Source: an uncultured Oscillospiraceae bacterium
GTDB taxonomy: Bacteria; Bacillota; Clostridia; Oscillospirales; Acutalibacteraceae
Direction: 5' to 3'
Length of the DNA: 64,000 nt
Assembly: GCA_949297075.1 (NCBI GenBank)
Contig: CASFRX010000058.1
Span: 1-64,000, forward strand
Shown here: in pieces, positions 34,602-43,520 of the stretch
Layout of the letters: each line of letters opens with the position of its first letter
Numbering within the stretch: position 1 is the first letter of the stretch
Translations under genes and position numbers: made by a program
The notes under the pieces: generated by a model
Seen by the model: the letters and a program-made list of their open reading frames with translations, nothing else
The model's database searches: none
What the model was told of the DNA's origin: nothing

Positions 34602-36383
34602 ATGAACACACTTACAACCAATAAAAGCGTTCTCTCCTGGATTGAGGAAAAGGTTGAGCTTGTAAAGCCGGACAAAATTGTCTGGATCGACGGCTCACAG
34701 GAGCAGATTGACGCCCTCAGGGCAGAAGCTTGCTCAACAGGCGAAATGATTAAGCTCAATCAAGATCTTCTTCCTGACTGCTACCTCCACAGAACAGCAG
34801 TTAACGATGTTGCTCGTGTTGAAGGCAGAACCTTCATCTGCACTCCCACAAAGGAGATGGCAGGCCCCACAAACAACTGGATGGATCCTGCTGAAGCTTA
34901 CGAAATGCTTTACGGCATTGCTAAGGATTCCTACAAGGGCAGAACAATGTATGTTATCCCCTATTCAATGGGTCCCGTAGGCAGCCCCTTCTCAAAGGTA
35001 GGTATTGAGCTTACAGACTCTATATATGTTGTTCTCAACATGGTTATCATGACAAGAGTTGGCGCAAAGGTTCTCGAAGCTCTCGGCGACAGCGAGGATT
35101 GGGTACGCGGTCTTCACTGCAAGTGCGATATCGACGAAGAGAAGAGATACATTTGCCAGTTCCCCCAAGACAACACAATTATCTCCGTTAACTCAGGTTA
35201 CGGCGGAAATGTTCTTCTCGGCAAAAAGTGCTTTGCACTTCGTATCGCTTCCTACCAGGGCTGGAAAGAAGGCTGGCAGGCTGAGCACATGCTCATCCTT
35301 GGCGTTGAGAAGCCCAACGGCGAAGTTAAATACATCTGTGCCGCATTCCCCTCAGCTTGCGGCAAAACAAACCTTGCAATGCTTATTCCTCCTAAGAGCT
35401 ATCTTGAGAAGGGCTACAAGGTATGGTGCGTAGGCGACGATATCTCCTGGATCCGCAAGGGCGAGGATGGCAGACTCTATGCTATCAACCCCGAAAACGG
35501 CTTCTTCGGCGTTGCTCCCGGCACAAACAACAAGTCCAACCCCAATGCTCTTGCAGCTACAATGAAGGGCACAATCTTCACCAATGTTGCACACAACCTC
35601 GACAACAACACAGTTTGGTGGGAAGGCCTTGACAAAAATCCTCCCACAAATGCTATCGAGTGGAAGGGAAACCCCTGGAACGGCCAGGAGAGCGAAGAAA
35701 AGGGCGCACATCCCAACAGCCGCTTCACAGCTCCTGCTGTTAACTGTCCCTGCATCAGCCCCGAATTTGAAAATCCTGCAGGCGTTCCTATCTCCGCTAT
35801 CGTATTCGGCGGCAGACGCGCAAAGCTTGCTCCCCTCGTATATCAGTCAAGAGACTGGAATCACGGCGTATTCGTTGGCTCCATCATGGCTTCCGAAACA
35901 ACAGCAGCTGCGTCAGGTGCAGTAGGTGTTGTTCGCCGTGACCCCATGGCTATGCTCCCCTTCTGCGGCTACAACATGGGCGATTACTGGCAGCACTGGA
36001 TCGACATCGGCAAAACACTCGATGCTGACAAGGCTCCCAAAATCTTCAATGTTAACTGGTTCCGCAAGGACGATGAAGGCAACTTCATGTGGCCCGGCTT
36101 CGGCGATAACCTTCGTGTTCTCGAATGGATTCTCGACCGCTGTGACGGCAAGGTTGGCGCTGACGAAGTAGCAATCGGCTATGTTCCAAAGGCAGAGGAT
36201 ATCAACCTTGAAGGCATTGAGGACGAAGTTTCTGTCGACACTCTCAAGGCTATGCTCGATGTTGATAAGGAGCTCTGGAATACTGAGGCTGACGGCATCG
36301 AAGAATTCTATGCTAAATTTGGCGACAAGCTTCCCAAAACTCTTGCTGACGAGCTCGCAACTCTCCGTGCAAACCTTAAATAA
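34602..36383 (+). CDS. pckG: phosphoenolpyruvate carboxykinase (GTP)
   Basis: 593 residues, the usual GTP-type length. The P-loop FPSACGKTNLAM (about 249-260) with its reactive cysteine, the metal/substrate region and NVNWFRKDDEGNFMWPGFGDNLRVLEWI identify the GTP-dependent class, distinct from the ATP class. It interconverts oxaloacetate and PEP; in anaerobes it often runs in the PEP-to-oxaloacetate direction toward succinate. Codon use is strongly biased, as for a highly expressed gene. AAAGGAG precedes the ATG; terminator at 36399. Confidence 0.96.
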   Translation: MNTLTTNKSVLSWIEEKVELVKPDKIVWIDGSQEQIDALRAEACSTGEMIKLNQDLLPDCYLHRTAVNDVARVEGRTFICTPTKEMAGPTNNWMDPAEAYEMLYGIAKDSYKGRTMYVIPYSMGPVGSPFSKVGIELTDSIYVVLNMVIMTRVGAKVLEALGDSEDWVRGLHCKCDIDEEKRYICQFPQDNTIISVNSGYGGNVLLGKKCFALRIASYQGWKEGWQAEHMLILGVEKPNGEVKYICAAFPSACGKTNLAMLIPPKSYLEKGYKVWCVGDDISWIRKGEDGRLYAINPENGFFGVAPGTNNKSNPNALAATMKGTIFTNVAHNLDNNTVWWEGLDKNPPTNAIEWKGNPWNGQESEEKGAHPNSRFTAPAVNCPCISPEFENPAGVPISAIVFGGRRAKLAPLVYQSRDWNHGVFVGSIMASETTAAASGAVGVVRRDPMAMLPFCGYNMGDYWQHWIDIGKTLDADKAPKIFNVNWFRKDDEGNFMWPGFGDNLRVLEWILDRCDGKVGADEVAIGYVPKAEDINLEGIEDEVSVDTLKAMLDVDKELWNTEADGIEEFYAKFGDKLPKTLADELATLRANLK

Positions 36384-36398
36384 GCAATAATTAAATTT

Positions 36399-36432
36399 AG
36401 GCGACTGCATCAATCCGCAGTCGCCTTTTTTA
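36399..36432 (+). terminator. terminator after pckG
   Basis: AGGCGACTGC / GCAGTCGCCT stem (36399-36408 with 36417-36426) and TTTTTT. Confidence 0.93.
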
Positions 36433-36474
36433 TGCTTCATTTTTATGCTTTTCAACATATTTTCAGTTAAACTA

Positions 36475-36503
36475 TTGACAAACACGGCTTTTTGGACTAA
36501 AAT
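36475..36503 (+). promoter_or_regulatory. promoter of tRNA-Leu
   Basis: TTGACA (36475-36480), 17-base spacer, TAAAAT (36498-36503). Confidence 0.75.
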
Positions 36504-36538
36504 GTTTTCGTTGTGTTACATCACGCCAAATTGAATAT

Positions 36539-36625
36539 GCGGGTATGGCGGAATTGGCAGACGCGTTAGATTCAGGTTCTAATGGTCGCAAGGCTGTGCA
36601 GGTTCAAGTCCTGTTACCCGCACCA
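36539..36625 (+). tRNA. tRNA-Leu (CAG anticodon)
   Basis: 87 bases with encoded CCA and a long variable arm, as expected for class II. Acceptor GCGGGTA / TACCCGC, anticodon stem TTAGA/TCTAA with loop TTCAGGT (anticodon CAG), T arm GGTTCAAGTCC. A terminator follows at 36632. Confidence 0.93.
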
Positions 36626-36631
36626 AACCAA

Positions 36632-36679
36632 AAAAATCCGAACCAAATTTTCCCGATAGGAAAAGGGTTCGGATTTTTT
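36632..36679 (+). terminator. terminator after tRNA-Leu
   Basis: AAAATCCGAACC / GGTTCGGATTTT stem and T-run. Confidence 0.9.
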
Positions 36680-36750
36680 GTTTCATTCTGACCATACAAG
36701 ATTTGATGATTAGATGAAAAACACTAAATAATTTTGTTGTTTTTTCTATC

Positions 36751-36779
36751 TTGAAAAAGGAATTTTATTTTGCTATAAT
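36751..36779 (+). promoter_or_regulatory. promoter of the PHP-domain pair
   Basis: TTGAAA (36751-36756), 17-base spacer, TATAAT (36774-36779), 35 bases before the first PHP gene. Confidence 0.8.
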
Positions 36780-36813
36780 CAGCAGTATAAATGAACTTTG
36801 AGGAGGAGATATT

Positions 36814-38184
36814 ATGTTTAAAAAGTTTACTGCATCGGTTCTTGCTTTAGCTATGATTCTGCCGGCATCAGCAGTTTTCACATCGGCCGCAGACGCATCG
36901 GCAGAGAGAAATTATTATATTTCAAATCCTTACGAAACTGTAGATTGGGATAGCTGGAACGCTTATAAAACCCAGCTCCATTGCCACACCAATGCAAGCG
37001 ACGGCGCATCGAGCATTGCAGACACCGTTGAAGCATACTATGCCGCCGATTATGATATTCTTGCGCTTACCGACCATATGACCCTCGGCGTTCAGTGGGA
37101 CCAGAAGCCCGAGGTCGTATCTCTTATGCGCCTTGTCAAGTACCAGCGCACGGGATTCAGTGAGCTTGTTCCTCTCACTAGCGAAAGAAGGCAGGAAATT
37201 CTCAGCGGCATTGGCAGGAACGGCAGACCAATGCTCGAAGTAACAACAGGCGTTGAGCTTAACGGAGCAGTTCCTCAGAATAGCCACATCAACGGCTACT
37301 TTTCCGATTATGGTCAGGGACTTATCGGTATTGACGGCGACTATGAAACTCCGGCAGCCGAGGTCGGCAAGAGGGGCGGAATTACTTTCCTTGACCATCT
37401 CGGAGACTACACTCACGCAGGTGACGAAAATGACCCCGAAATTTCAAAGGACGACCTTTATGTCAGAAAATTCTCAAAAATTTTTCTCGACAATCCCAGC
37501 TGTCTCGGCACGGGTATCAACAGCGCTCGGGATATTCAAACCAAGTGGGATAGAGTTCTCTATGATGAAATTCTTCAGAAAACCATTCCCTATGGCGTTG
37601 TTCCTTGGAGCTTTTCATTCAGCGATTCTCATTCCGACACGATTGACCAAATTGACAGAGCCTTCACGGTTCACATGATGAAAGAGCTGACCGTTCCCGA
37701 GCTTCGCAGGAGCATGGAGGACGGAACCTTCTTCTGCATCTGCCGCTCTGCAAGAGCCGAGATGGGCGATGATTGGCTCGGTGAGGGTCCATATCCCGAA
37801 GTCAGCAGAATAACCGTAGATCAGGGTGAAGATAAAATCACTATTTCCGCTTCCAATTACGATAAAATTGTCTGGGTTTCTAACGGCGTTGAGTTTGCTC
37901 AGGGCGAAAGCATTGACCTTGACGATTATTCGGATTCCGTCGGCTGCTATGTCAGAGCCTATATTCAGGGTCCCGGTGCTGTTTGCTATGTTCAGCCTTT
38001 TGCACTGAGCGTTGAGGGCGAAACCCTTGAAAAAGAGGAGATTGCTCCCGTTCACAACTATTCGTATGTTCTCAGAAAAGTTATAACTTTCCTTGACAAT
38101 TATGTATTCTCAAAATATTCTCTTGTCAGACTCGGCTGGAACTGGCTCGCTTCTGATTGGGGAGTTACGATTCCTAATGAATAA
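36814..38184 (+). CDS. secreted PHP-domain phosphoesterase-like protein 1
   Basis: 456 residues with a signal peptide (about 1-24, ending TSAADA). The PHP metal motifs are present in order: LHCHTNASDG (motif I), DILALTDHM (II), a Glu in GVELNG, His in ITFLDHLGDY and Asp/His in SFSDSHSD. PHP domains hydrolyse phosphate esters with a trinuclear metal centre. A C-terminal beta-rich domain (about 330-420) follows. It lies 17 bases before a paralogue with which it forms an operon. The substrate outside the cell is unknown. Confidence 0.82.
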   Translation: MFKKFTASVLALAMILPASAVFTSAADASAERNYYISNPYETVDWDSWNAYKTQLHCHTNASDGASSIADTVEAYYAADYDILALTDHMTLGVQWDQKPEVVSLMRLVKYQRTGFSELVPLTSERRQEILSGIGRNGRPMLEVTTGVELNGAVPQNSHINGYFSDYGQGLIGIDGDYETPAAEVGKRGGITFLDHLGDYTHAGDENDPEISKDDLYVRKFSKIFLDNPSCLGTGINSARDIQTKWDRVLYDEILQKTIPYGVVPWSFSFSDSHSDTIDQIDRAFTVHMMKELTVPELRRSMEDGTFFCICRSARAEMGDDWLGEGPYPEVSRITVDQGEDKITISASNYDKIVWVSNGVEFAQGESIDLDDYSDSVGCYVRAYIQGPGAVCYVQPFALSVEGETLEKEEIAPVHNYSYVLRKVITFLDNYVFSKYSLVRLGWNWLASDWGVTIPNE

Positions 38185-38201
38185 TAGAGGATAGAACGGA
38201 A

Positions 38202-39725
38202 ATGAAAAGCAGATATTTTTTGATATTTACAAAAATAGTTGCCACTATACTTTCGCTTGTTCTTCTTTGCTCAGCTGCAATCCCTGCTGCGGCTGAGGAC
38301 GAAAGCCCAAAGAATGATAAGAAGTACATAATAGATAACCCCTATGAAGATGTTGATTGGGATACATGGGGAAGCTACAAAACTCAGCTTCACAGCCATA
38401 CCACCGCAAGCGACGGCTACCTGACCATACACGAATATGTTCAGGAACACTATGATTATGATTACGACATAGTTGCTCTCACCGACCACGGCACTATAAA
38501 CAAGGGCTGGAACCAAGCGCCGGATCTTATCCCGCTTCTTCGCTTCGTCAAAAGAGAACGCACTCAAATGGCGGATATCATTCCTCTGACTGAAGATGAA
38601 TACTCCGCATATATAAACGGCACGGCAAAATCCGAACAAAGCCCTGACTATCCGGCCACGAGAACTCATACCAACGGAATGCTCGATGTTCCCAAGGGAA
38701 TTGAGCTGAACATGGCAACCCCTGTTGCAGACTGCCATTTGACAGGCTATTTCTGCGACTACGGTCAGGGTCTTGCAGGTGTTTTCGGTGACTATGAAAC
38801 CCCCTCAAAGGGCGTTAAAGAGGCAGGCGGCATTTCTTTTCTCTCTCATGTCGGCGAATATGTTTACACCGATAAGGATTCCAAGGAGCATGTCGGTCAG
38901 AAGATTGACGACTATTATCCGACGAAATTTGCAAGGCTTTTCCTTGACAATGCCGGTTCTTCCCTCGGCATGGGTATCAACAGCGCAACCGACGCCCACA
39001 CCCGCTGCGATAGAATTCTCTACGATCAGGTTCTTCAGAAAACAATACCCAACGGCGTTGTTCCCTGGTGCAACACCTTTGCGGATTCTCACAACATAAA
39101 ATCAGTCAACGATGCTTTCACAGTGACCTGGATGAAAGACTTCAATATGGATACATTCAGAGAGAGTCTTGAAAAAGGGCAGTTCTTTTCAATCTCCTAC
39201 TATTCAAACGGCGTTGAGCTTAACGGAATTCCGGAGATTCCCGGCTTTGACGAGGATAAAGCTGATGAACAGAAATTTGCAAACTCTCCTACGCCTATTG
39301 TTACAAAGCTGACAGTAGACCAGGCTTCCGATACAATCACAGTTGAGGGTGATAACTTCAAATACATAACATGGGTATCAAACGGCAATGTACTCAGGCG
39401 CGATGCCGTTACTGACGGCAAAGCAACCCTCAACCTTCACGATGATGATCTTGAGGCGGAGCCTTACCTCTATGTCAGATTCTATATCACCGATGAGGAG
39501 GGCAAAAACAACGGCATCTGCTATTCTCAGCCCCTTGTTCTCCGTGTAGAGGGTGAAGATTTTGAACCTGTTGATGTTCCCAAGACAAGAGATTTGCCAT
39601 ATTATCTCAGACTGCTCGTTACGGCTCTTGACTGGACTATATTCAAATTCAACCCGATTGTATGGATTTTCAAATACTTTGCCCTCGGATACAATGTATT
39701 CGATAATTTCTTCAATGCGTATTGA
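38202..39725 (+). CDS. secreted PHP-domain phosphoesterase-like protein 2
   Basis: 507 residues, paralogous to the preceding protein along its length (DVDWDTWGSYKTQLHSHTTASDG, DIVALTDHGT, GIELNMA, FLSHVGEYVY, FADSHN). All metal ligands seem kept. It has a signal peptide (about 1-31), an insertion of about 40 residues relative to its neighbour, and a C-terminal hydrophobic end. The pair probably arose by tandem duplication and diverged; the gene ends at a terminator at 39776. Confidence 0.82.
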   Translation: MKSRYFLIFTKIVATILSLVLLCSAAIPAAAEDESPKNDKKYIIDNPYEDVDWDTWGSYKTQLHSHTTASDGYLTIHEYVQEHYDYDYDIVALTDHGTINKGWNQAPDLIPLLRFVKRERTQMADIIPLTEDEYSAYINGTAKSEQSPDYPATRTHTNGMLDVPKGIELNMATPVADCHLTGYFCDYGQGLAGVFGDYETPSKGVKEAGGISFLSHVGEYVYTDKDSKEHVGQKIDDYYPTKFARLFLDNAGSSLGMGINSATDAHTRCDRILYDQVLQKTIPNGVVPWCNTFADSHNIKSVNDAFTVTWMKDFNMDTFRESLEKGQFFSISYYSNGVELNGIPEIPGFDEDKADEQKFANSPTPIVTKLTVDQASDTITVEGDNFKYITWVSNGNVLRRDAVTDGKATLNLHDDDLEAEPYLYVRFYITDEEGKNNGICYSQPLVLRVEGEDFEPVDVPKTRDLPYYLRLLVTALDWTIFKFNPIVWIFKYFALGYNVFDNFFNAY

Positions 39726-39775
39726 GACTGAAAAAAGCCCGGCATATGAGTAGTACCCTTAAGGATAGTAATTGA

Positions 39776-39809
39776 AAAAGCAGAAACGAGAAATCGTTTC
39801 TGCTTTTTT
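39776..39809 (+). terminator. terminator after the PHP pair
   Basis: GCAGAAACGA / TCGTTTCTGC stem (39780-39789 with 39794-39803) and TTTTTTC. Confidence 0.9.
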
Positions 39810-39904
39810 CTTATAAGGTTTATATATTATCTGAATCTCAATGCTTAGAAATCTCATTTATTCGGAACTAAGCCAAAATCACCTTAAACTTTGCTATGTA
39901 AAAC

Positions 39905-40075
39905 TTAAATATCAATTATATTGCCAATGACGCGGACAAGACTATTATAACCGGATTCAAAGAAGTTGTCTGCATCTTTGGTTATATGTACATCTACGCT
40001 GTCCAAAACTTCCCCGTCTGCAACATAATCTATTGTAACTACGCCCTCTTTATCATTTTGCTCTATTATGCTTCG
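39905..40075 (-). pseudogene. short coding remnant after the MFS gene
   Basis: About 55 codons in a different frame from the MFS gene, just past its stop. They read like real protein (EGVVTIDYVADGEVLDS, then SGYNSLVRVIGNIIDI) and end in TAA at 39905. No ATG, GTG or ribosome binding site lies in frame near its start. This looks like the C-terminal stub of a lost gene, though a frameshifted MFS extension is possible. Confidence 0.35.
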
Positions 40076-41442
40076 TGCTTTTTGAAAACGCCTTTTTTCA
40101 GCATTATGAAAAGCGGCACGAAAATCAATAGGCCTCCTATGGCGGCATAAAGGAACATCGTTGGCGAGGGAACAATCTGACTTACGCCGTTTTCGTCCAA
40201 ATATGTGGCGCCGGATTTGTAGCAGGCCAGCTCGCCGAGCTTCGGGCCGACAACCATGGGAACCATAACCAAGAAAATCATGCGTATGCCCTGGAAAAGT
40301 CCTGCTTTGCCAACGGGAGTGAAATCTCGAATTGAAGCACTGAGCTGAATCATAAGCACAATATAGCCTACAAGAGCCGGTGCGGCTAAAGCTATAACCC
40401 ATGCAAGATTTTTAGTTAGATACACACCAACCATACCTATGACGAAGCAAATAACCGCAGGCACAAGCGCTAAAGCCTTATTCTTGGCGGCAAACTTCAT
40501 AAGCACAACCATAACTGCAACCGCAAGCACAACCGCAAGGATTACGGGAATCAAATTAGCTGCTGTGAGGAAATTAGCCATATTGTTAACGGGCAAAACA
40601 ACATACTGGAAATAGACGAAAATATAAGGGAAGAAAATTTGTGCAGAAATATTGAAAATGCAAAGAGCCATGAGGCAGAGATAAAAAGCCGCATTATCTT
40701 TGATTACAGAGGGACGGAAGCCGAAGAACAAATCGCTCCAATAGCTTGAAGACGGCTCATTGCTGAGAACTTTCGGCTCAGGGTCTTTCAAGAGAAAAAG
40801 TCCGGCTACACCGCAGAGCGTAACAAATATACCCAGACCTAAGAAAAACGCAAAATAAGAAATTGAGCCTGCCTGCACCATAGAGCCGATACCCATTACC
40901 AAACCCATGGCAATAAAGCCGAGGACTGTGATTGCTGTTTCAACCTTGGGTCGTGTACCCTCGGTAGTTGAATCGGTTACCCAAGCGTTAAAGGCGGAAT
41001 CGTTACTCGTTGAACCCATGAATGTCATAACAGCATCCATAATGATAACAGTCCAAACGGTGAAAGTGAGGATTTTGATTTCATCCTGAAGTCCGAAAAC
41101 TGCCGCAACATTATCTCTTGAGATAAAGCCGAAGAGGGCTGTAACGATACCCCATGCTGTATATCCCAAGGAAATAAAGAGCCTTCTGTTTCGCAGCTTA
41201 TCGCTCAAGGTTCCCATTATAAAGGTGGTTACAACTGCGGTAACGGCAGAAATGGCAACCATATTGCTGATTGCCGCCGGAGCAGAAATTGCTCCGTTAA
41301 TTGCCGTCTGAGAAGCACCGGCATATATGGAATTATAGATAAAAGTGTTGAAATACATATTTTCCACATTCCATGCCACGCTGCCCATGAAGCTGAAAAG
41401 CAAAATATTCAGCCATATGCGTTTTGAGAGCTTGTTTTTCAT
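40066..41442 (-). CDS. MFS transporter
   Basis: 458 residues with twelve hydrophobic segments, typical of the major facilitator superfamily (GPH/sugar-permease-like layout). A cytoplasmic loop with GTLSDKLRNRRLFI after the second or third helix carries the GxxxDxxxRR-type MFS signature. The substrate is not predictable. It is monocistronic on the minus strand, with AGGAGA upstream of the ATG (41442). Confidence 0.85.
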   Translation of the reverse strand: MKNKLSKRIWLNILLFSFMGSVAWNVENMYFNTFIYNSIYAGASQTAINGAISAPAAISNMVAISAVTAVVTTFIMGTLSDKLRNRRLFISLGYTAWGIVTALFGFISRDNVAAVFGLQDEIKILTFTVWTVIIMDAVMTFMGSTSNDSAFNAWVTDSTTEGTRPKVETAITVLGFIAMGLVMGIGSMVQAGSISYFAFFLGLGIFVTLCGVAGLFLLKDPEPKVLSNEPSSSYWSDLFFGFRPSVIKDNAAFYLCLMALCIFNISAQIFFPYIFVYFQYVVLPVNNMANFLTAANLIPVILAVVLAVAVMVVLMKFAAKNKALALVPAVICFVIGMVGVYLTKNLAWVIALAAPALVGYIVLMIQLSASIRDFTPVGKAGLFQGIRMIFLVMVPMVVGPKLGELACYKSGATYLDENGVSQIVPSPTMFLYAAIGGLLIFVPLFIMLKKGVFKKHEA

Positions 41443-41560
41443 GAATTTTTCTCCTTTTCAATTTAGTCTGAGCCGACTTTCGCCCTTTGATGTTTATTTT
41501 GTGGGATTATTCAACATAGTTCGGTTGCGATATGAAATAAATTCTTTGGAAAAATTTATT

Positions 41561-41749
41561 TCATGGCTTTGCACGGCAAAGCTGAACAACACACTCAACT
41601 GTCACTTTTTCAGTCGGTTCCGGGTCAATTTCAATGCGTTCAATAATGCTGCCGAGAAACTCTTTCTTTTCAGCATCCGTGAACTTTGGATATATTATAT
41701 CAAAGAATAACAGAAATTGATATACCTTTTCCTGAGAAATTTTGTCTTT
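41561..41749 (-). pseudogene. C-terminal fragment of another large serine recombinase
   Basis: About 60 minus-strand codons ending at 41561. The segment KFTDAEKKEFLGSIIERIEI closely parallels KFTDKEKKTFLGSFVEKIEI of the recombinase at 48820-50766. The rest of the protein is missing, and an in-frame TGA closes the frame just upstream. The stretch 41443-41780 otherwise shows nothing. It is the relic of a second integrative element. Confidence 0.7.
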
Positions 41750-41782
41750 TCATAATATATACATAACACTGCTTTCAAAATA

Positions 41783-41811
41783 TTGACTTTCTTGGTACAG
41801 AAGAGTATAAT
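41783..41811 (+). promoter_or_regulatory. promoter of the attenuator-controlled block
   Basis: TTGACT (41783-41788), 17-base spacer, TATAAT (41806-41811). The transcript would start about 41818 and contain the leader peptide and hairpin before the first ORF. Confidence 0.85.
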
Positions 41812-41843
41812 TATAAAAAATTACTGAAAGGCAGGTGGACAAA

Positions 41844-41900
41844 ATGACAATGAATCTTAATCTTATGACTTGGAGTGCCGTTTTGTCCGTTTGCGATTGA
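41844..41900 (+). CDS. 18-residue leader peptide
   Basis: MTMNLNLMTWSAVLSVCD, from ATG 41844 to TGA 41898-41900, with a ribosome binding site GGCAGGTGG 5-13 bases upstream. It lies between a strong promoter and a nested hairpin that sequesters the ribosome binding site of the next ORF. The layout is that of leader peptides in translational attenuators of erm and cat-type resistance genes, where ribosome stalling frees the downstream gene. The peptide itself is not one I recognise. Confidence 0.6.
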   Translation: MTMNLNLMTWSAVLSVCD

Positions 41901-41910
41901 TGTAAAATAT

Positions 41911-41968
41911 CTTTCTGAACTTACAGGCATCTCCGTATTCTCGGAGGTGCCTTAAATTTTTCAGAAAG
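41911..41968 (+). promoter_or_regulatory. attenuator hairpin sequestering a ribosome binding site
   Basis: Nested stems: the outer CTTTCTGAA (41911-41919) with TTCAGAAAG (41960-41968), and the inner AGGCATCTCCG (41925-41935) with CGGAGGTGCCT (41942-41952). The outer 3' arm contains the GAAAGAGG ribosome binding site of the ORF at 41979. The outer 5' arm starts 10 bases after the leader-peptide stop, within reach of a ribosome stalled at the leader end. Translational or transcriptional attenuation is inferred. Confidence 0.7.
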
Positions 41969-41978
41969 AGGTTATTTT

Positions 41979-42161
41979 ATGTACTATTCAAAGCCTTTAA
42001 TGACAGAAGATGTTCATTATGTAGCATCAATAATGTCTGAAACAAGAAACATTACAGCTCTCCGTTCAACATATCATTCGTTGTCAGAATGGAAATATAT
42101 TTTTGATGAAAATGCTTGTGATGCTGATGAAGAAAACTTTTTGATTTGTTCTGATAAATAA
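41979..42161 (+). CDS. truncated GNAT acetyltransferase (N-terminal part)
   Basis: 60 residues, starting at an ATG directly controlled by the attenuator. The sequence (MTEDVHYVASIMSETRNITAL, then DADEENFLICSD) resembles the first ~60 residues of a GNAT acetyltransferase up to its first beta strands; the acetyl-CoA-binding motif A is missing, and the frame stops with TAA. The next gene begins 9 bases later. It may be a degraded resistance gene, or now serve only as a translated leader for the following gene. Confidence 0.55.
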   Translation: MYYSKPLMTEDVHYVASIMSETRNITALRSTYHSLSEWKYIFDENACDADEENFLICSDK

Positions 42162-42170
42162 GGTGAAATA

Positions 42171-43520
42171 ATGAAAATCATAAATTCCTGTGATAAAATC
42201 AAATCAGTTTTTGCAAACGGATTTGATATTGAACTATGGCGCAAATATGCAGGTGAAATATCAAAAGAACTGCCGTCAAAATGTGAAAATGATGCAAAGA
42301 GCTATGATTTTAATAAAGATGTTCTTCCTGTTCTTGAAGTTGCATTGAATGCAGATAAGATTGATTTTGTCAGCAGAAACTTCCAGTCTGTAATTGATAC
42401 ACTGAATGGAAATTTGTCAAAGCTATTTGACACAGAACCTGATATTAACATAATTCTCTATCTTGGACTTTGCAACGGTGCCGGTTGGGCTACTACACTT
42501 GATGGTAAAAATACAGTTTTATTGGGTATCGAAAAAATTATCGAACTTAACTGGGGCAGCGAAACAAATATGCACGCCTTAATTCTGCACGAAATCGGTC
42601 ATTTGTGGCACAAAATGAACGGCAATTTATACATTCCTGATTTGACAAAGCGAAGAAAAGCCATTCAACAGCTTTATCAGGAAGGTGTTGCTATGGTTTG
42701 CGAGCATATCCTTTGCGGTGATAATGACTTTTATCATCAGGACAAAAACGGTTGGCTCGATTGGTGTTATAAAAATGAGAACCAAATAAAAATAGAATAT
42801 CTCCGCCGTCTTTATAAAAAAGAAAGTGTTCAGGATTTCTTCGGAGATTGGTGTTCGTATAACGGACATTCAGATGTTGGTTATTTCCTCGGTTGTCGGT
42901 TTATTGAACACCTTATGCAAACTTATTCCCTGAAAGAAATTGCAAATATGAAATATCAAAAGCTTAACAAGGGGTATAAGAACTTTGCTGAACATATTTC
43001 TTTATGGAACAATCTTCATAACAGTTTTTCTGAATTCATAATTGAGCAGATGACATTGGAAAATCTGAACAAATATGAAAATATTTTTTATTCAAATGAA
43101 GATTATTATATAATTACGGACGGACATCCTGCAACAAAACAAGATTGTGTTGATACAATTGAATATGCTAAAAATTATCCTTCAGTAATGTGTCATTGTC
43201 TTGGCTTTTCAAAAGAACAACAACCGGTCGCATTTTTGTCTTTGCTTGAAGGATACCCCGAACCAGCAACATTGTATGTGGGGTTGTTCTTAATAGACAA
43301 AAGATTTCAAAAAAAATCTATCGGAACAAGGATTATGAATACAGTGATTGACGATGCATTTTCTGCTGGGTACACTTCAATAAAACTTTCTGTTCAAGAT
43401 AACAATGTCAGCGGATATCCATTTTGGAAAAAACTCGGTTTCAAAGCCGTAAAAAAAACAAAATGTGATGGCTTCTATAATATTTCTATGGAATTAGAGC
43501 GTAATAAGGTGATTTTATGA
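42171..43520 (+). CDS. fusion of HEXXH metallopeptidase-like domain and GNAT acetyltransferase
   Basis: 449 residues in AT-rich DNA. The N-terminal ~300 residues carry a zincin motif HEIGH (140-144, after HALIL) with a likely third ligand Glu in QEGVAMVCEH (E171), as in gluzincin-type peptidases. The C-terminal ~145 residues are a GNAT domain: VGLFLIDKRFQKKSIGTRIM (CoA pyrophosphate loop) and SVQDNNVSGYPFWKKLGF. No signal peptide. AAGGTG precedes the ATG. I know no named family with this fusion. It lies behind the attenuator and the truncated GNAT, and overlaps the next start by four bases. Confidence 0.65.
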   Translation: MKIINSCDKIKSVFANGFDIELWRKYAGEISKELPSKCENDAKSYDFNKDVLPVLEVALNADKIDFVSRNFQSVIDTLNGNLSKLFDTEPDINIILYLGLCNGAGWATTLDGKNTVLLGIEKIIELNWGSETNMHALILHEIGHLWHKMNGNLYIPDLTKRRKAIQQLYQEGVAMVCEHILCGDNDFYHQDKNGWLDWCYKNENQIKIEYLRRLYKKESVQDFFGDWCSYNGHSDVGYFLGCRFIEHLMQTYSLKEIANMKYQKLNKGYKNFAEHISLWNNLHNSFSEFIIEQMTLENLNKYENIFYSNEDYYIITDGHPATKQDCVDTIEYAKNYPSVMCHCLGFSKEQQPVAFLSLLEGYPEPATLYVGLFLIDKRFQKKSIGTRIMNTVIDDAFSAGYTSIKLSVQDNNVSGYPFWKKLGFKAVKKTKCDGFYNISMELERNKVIL

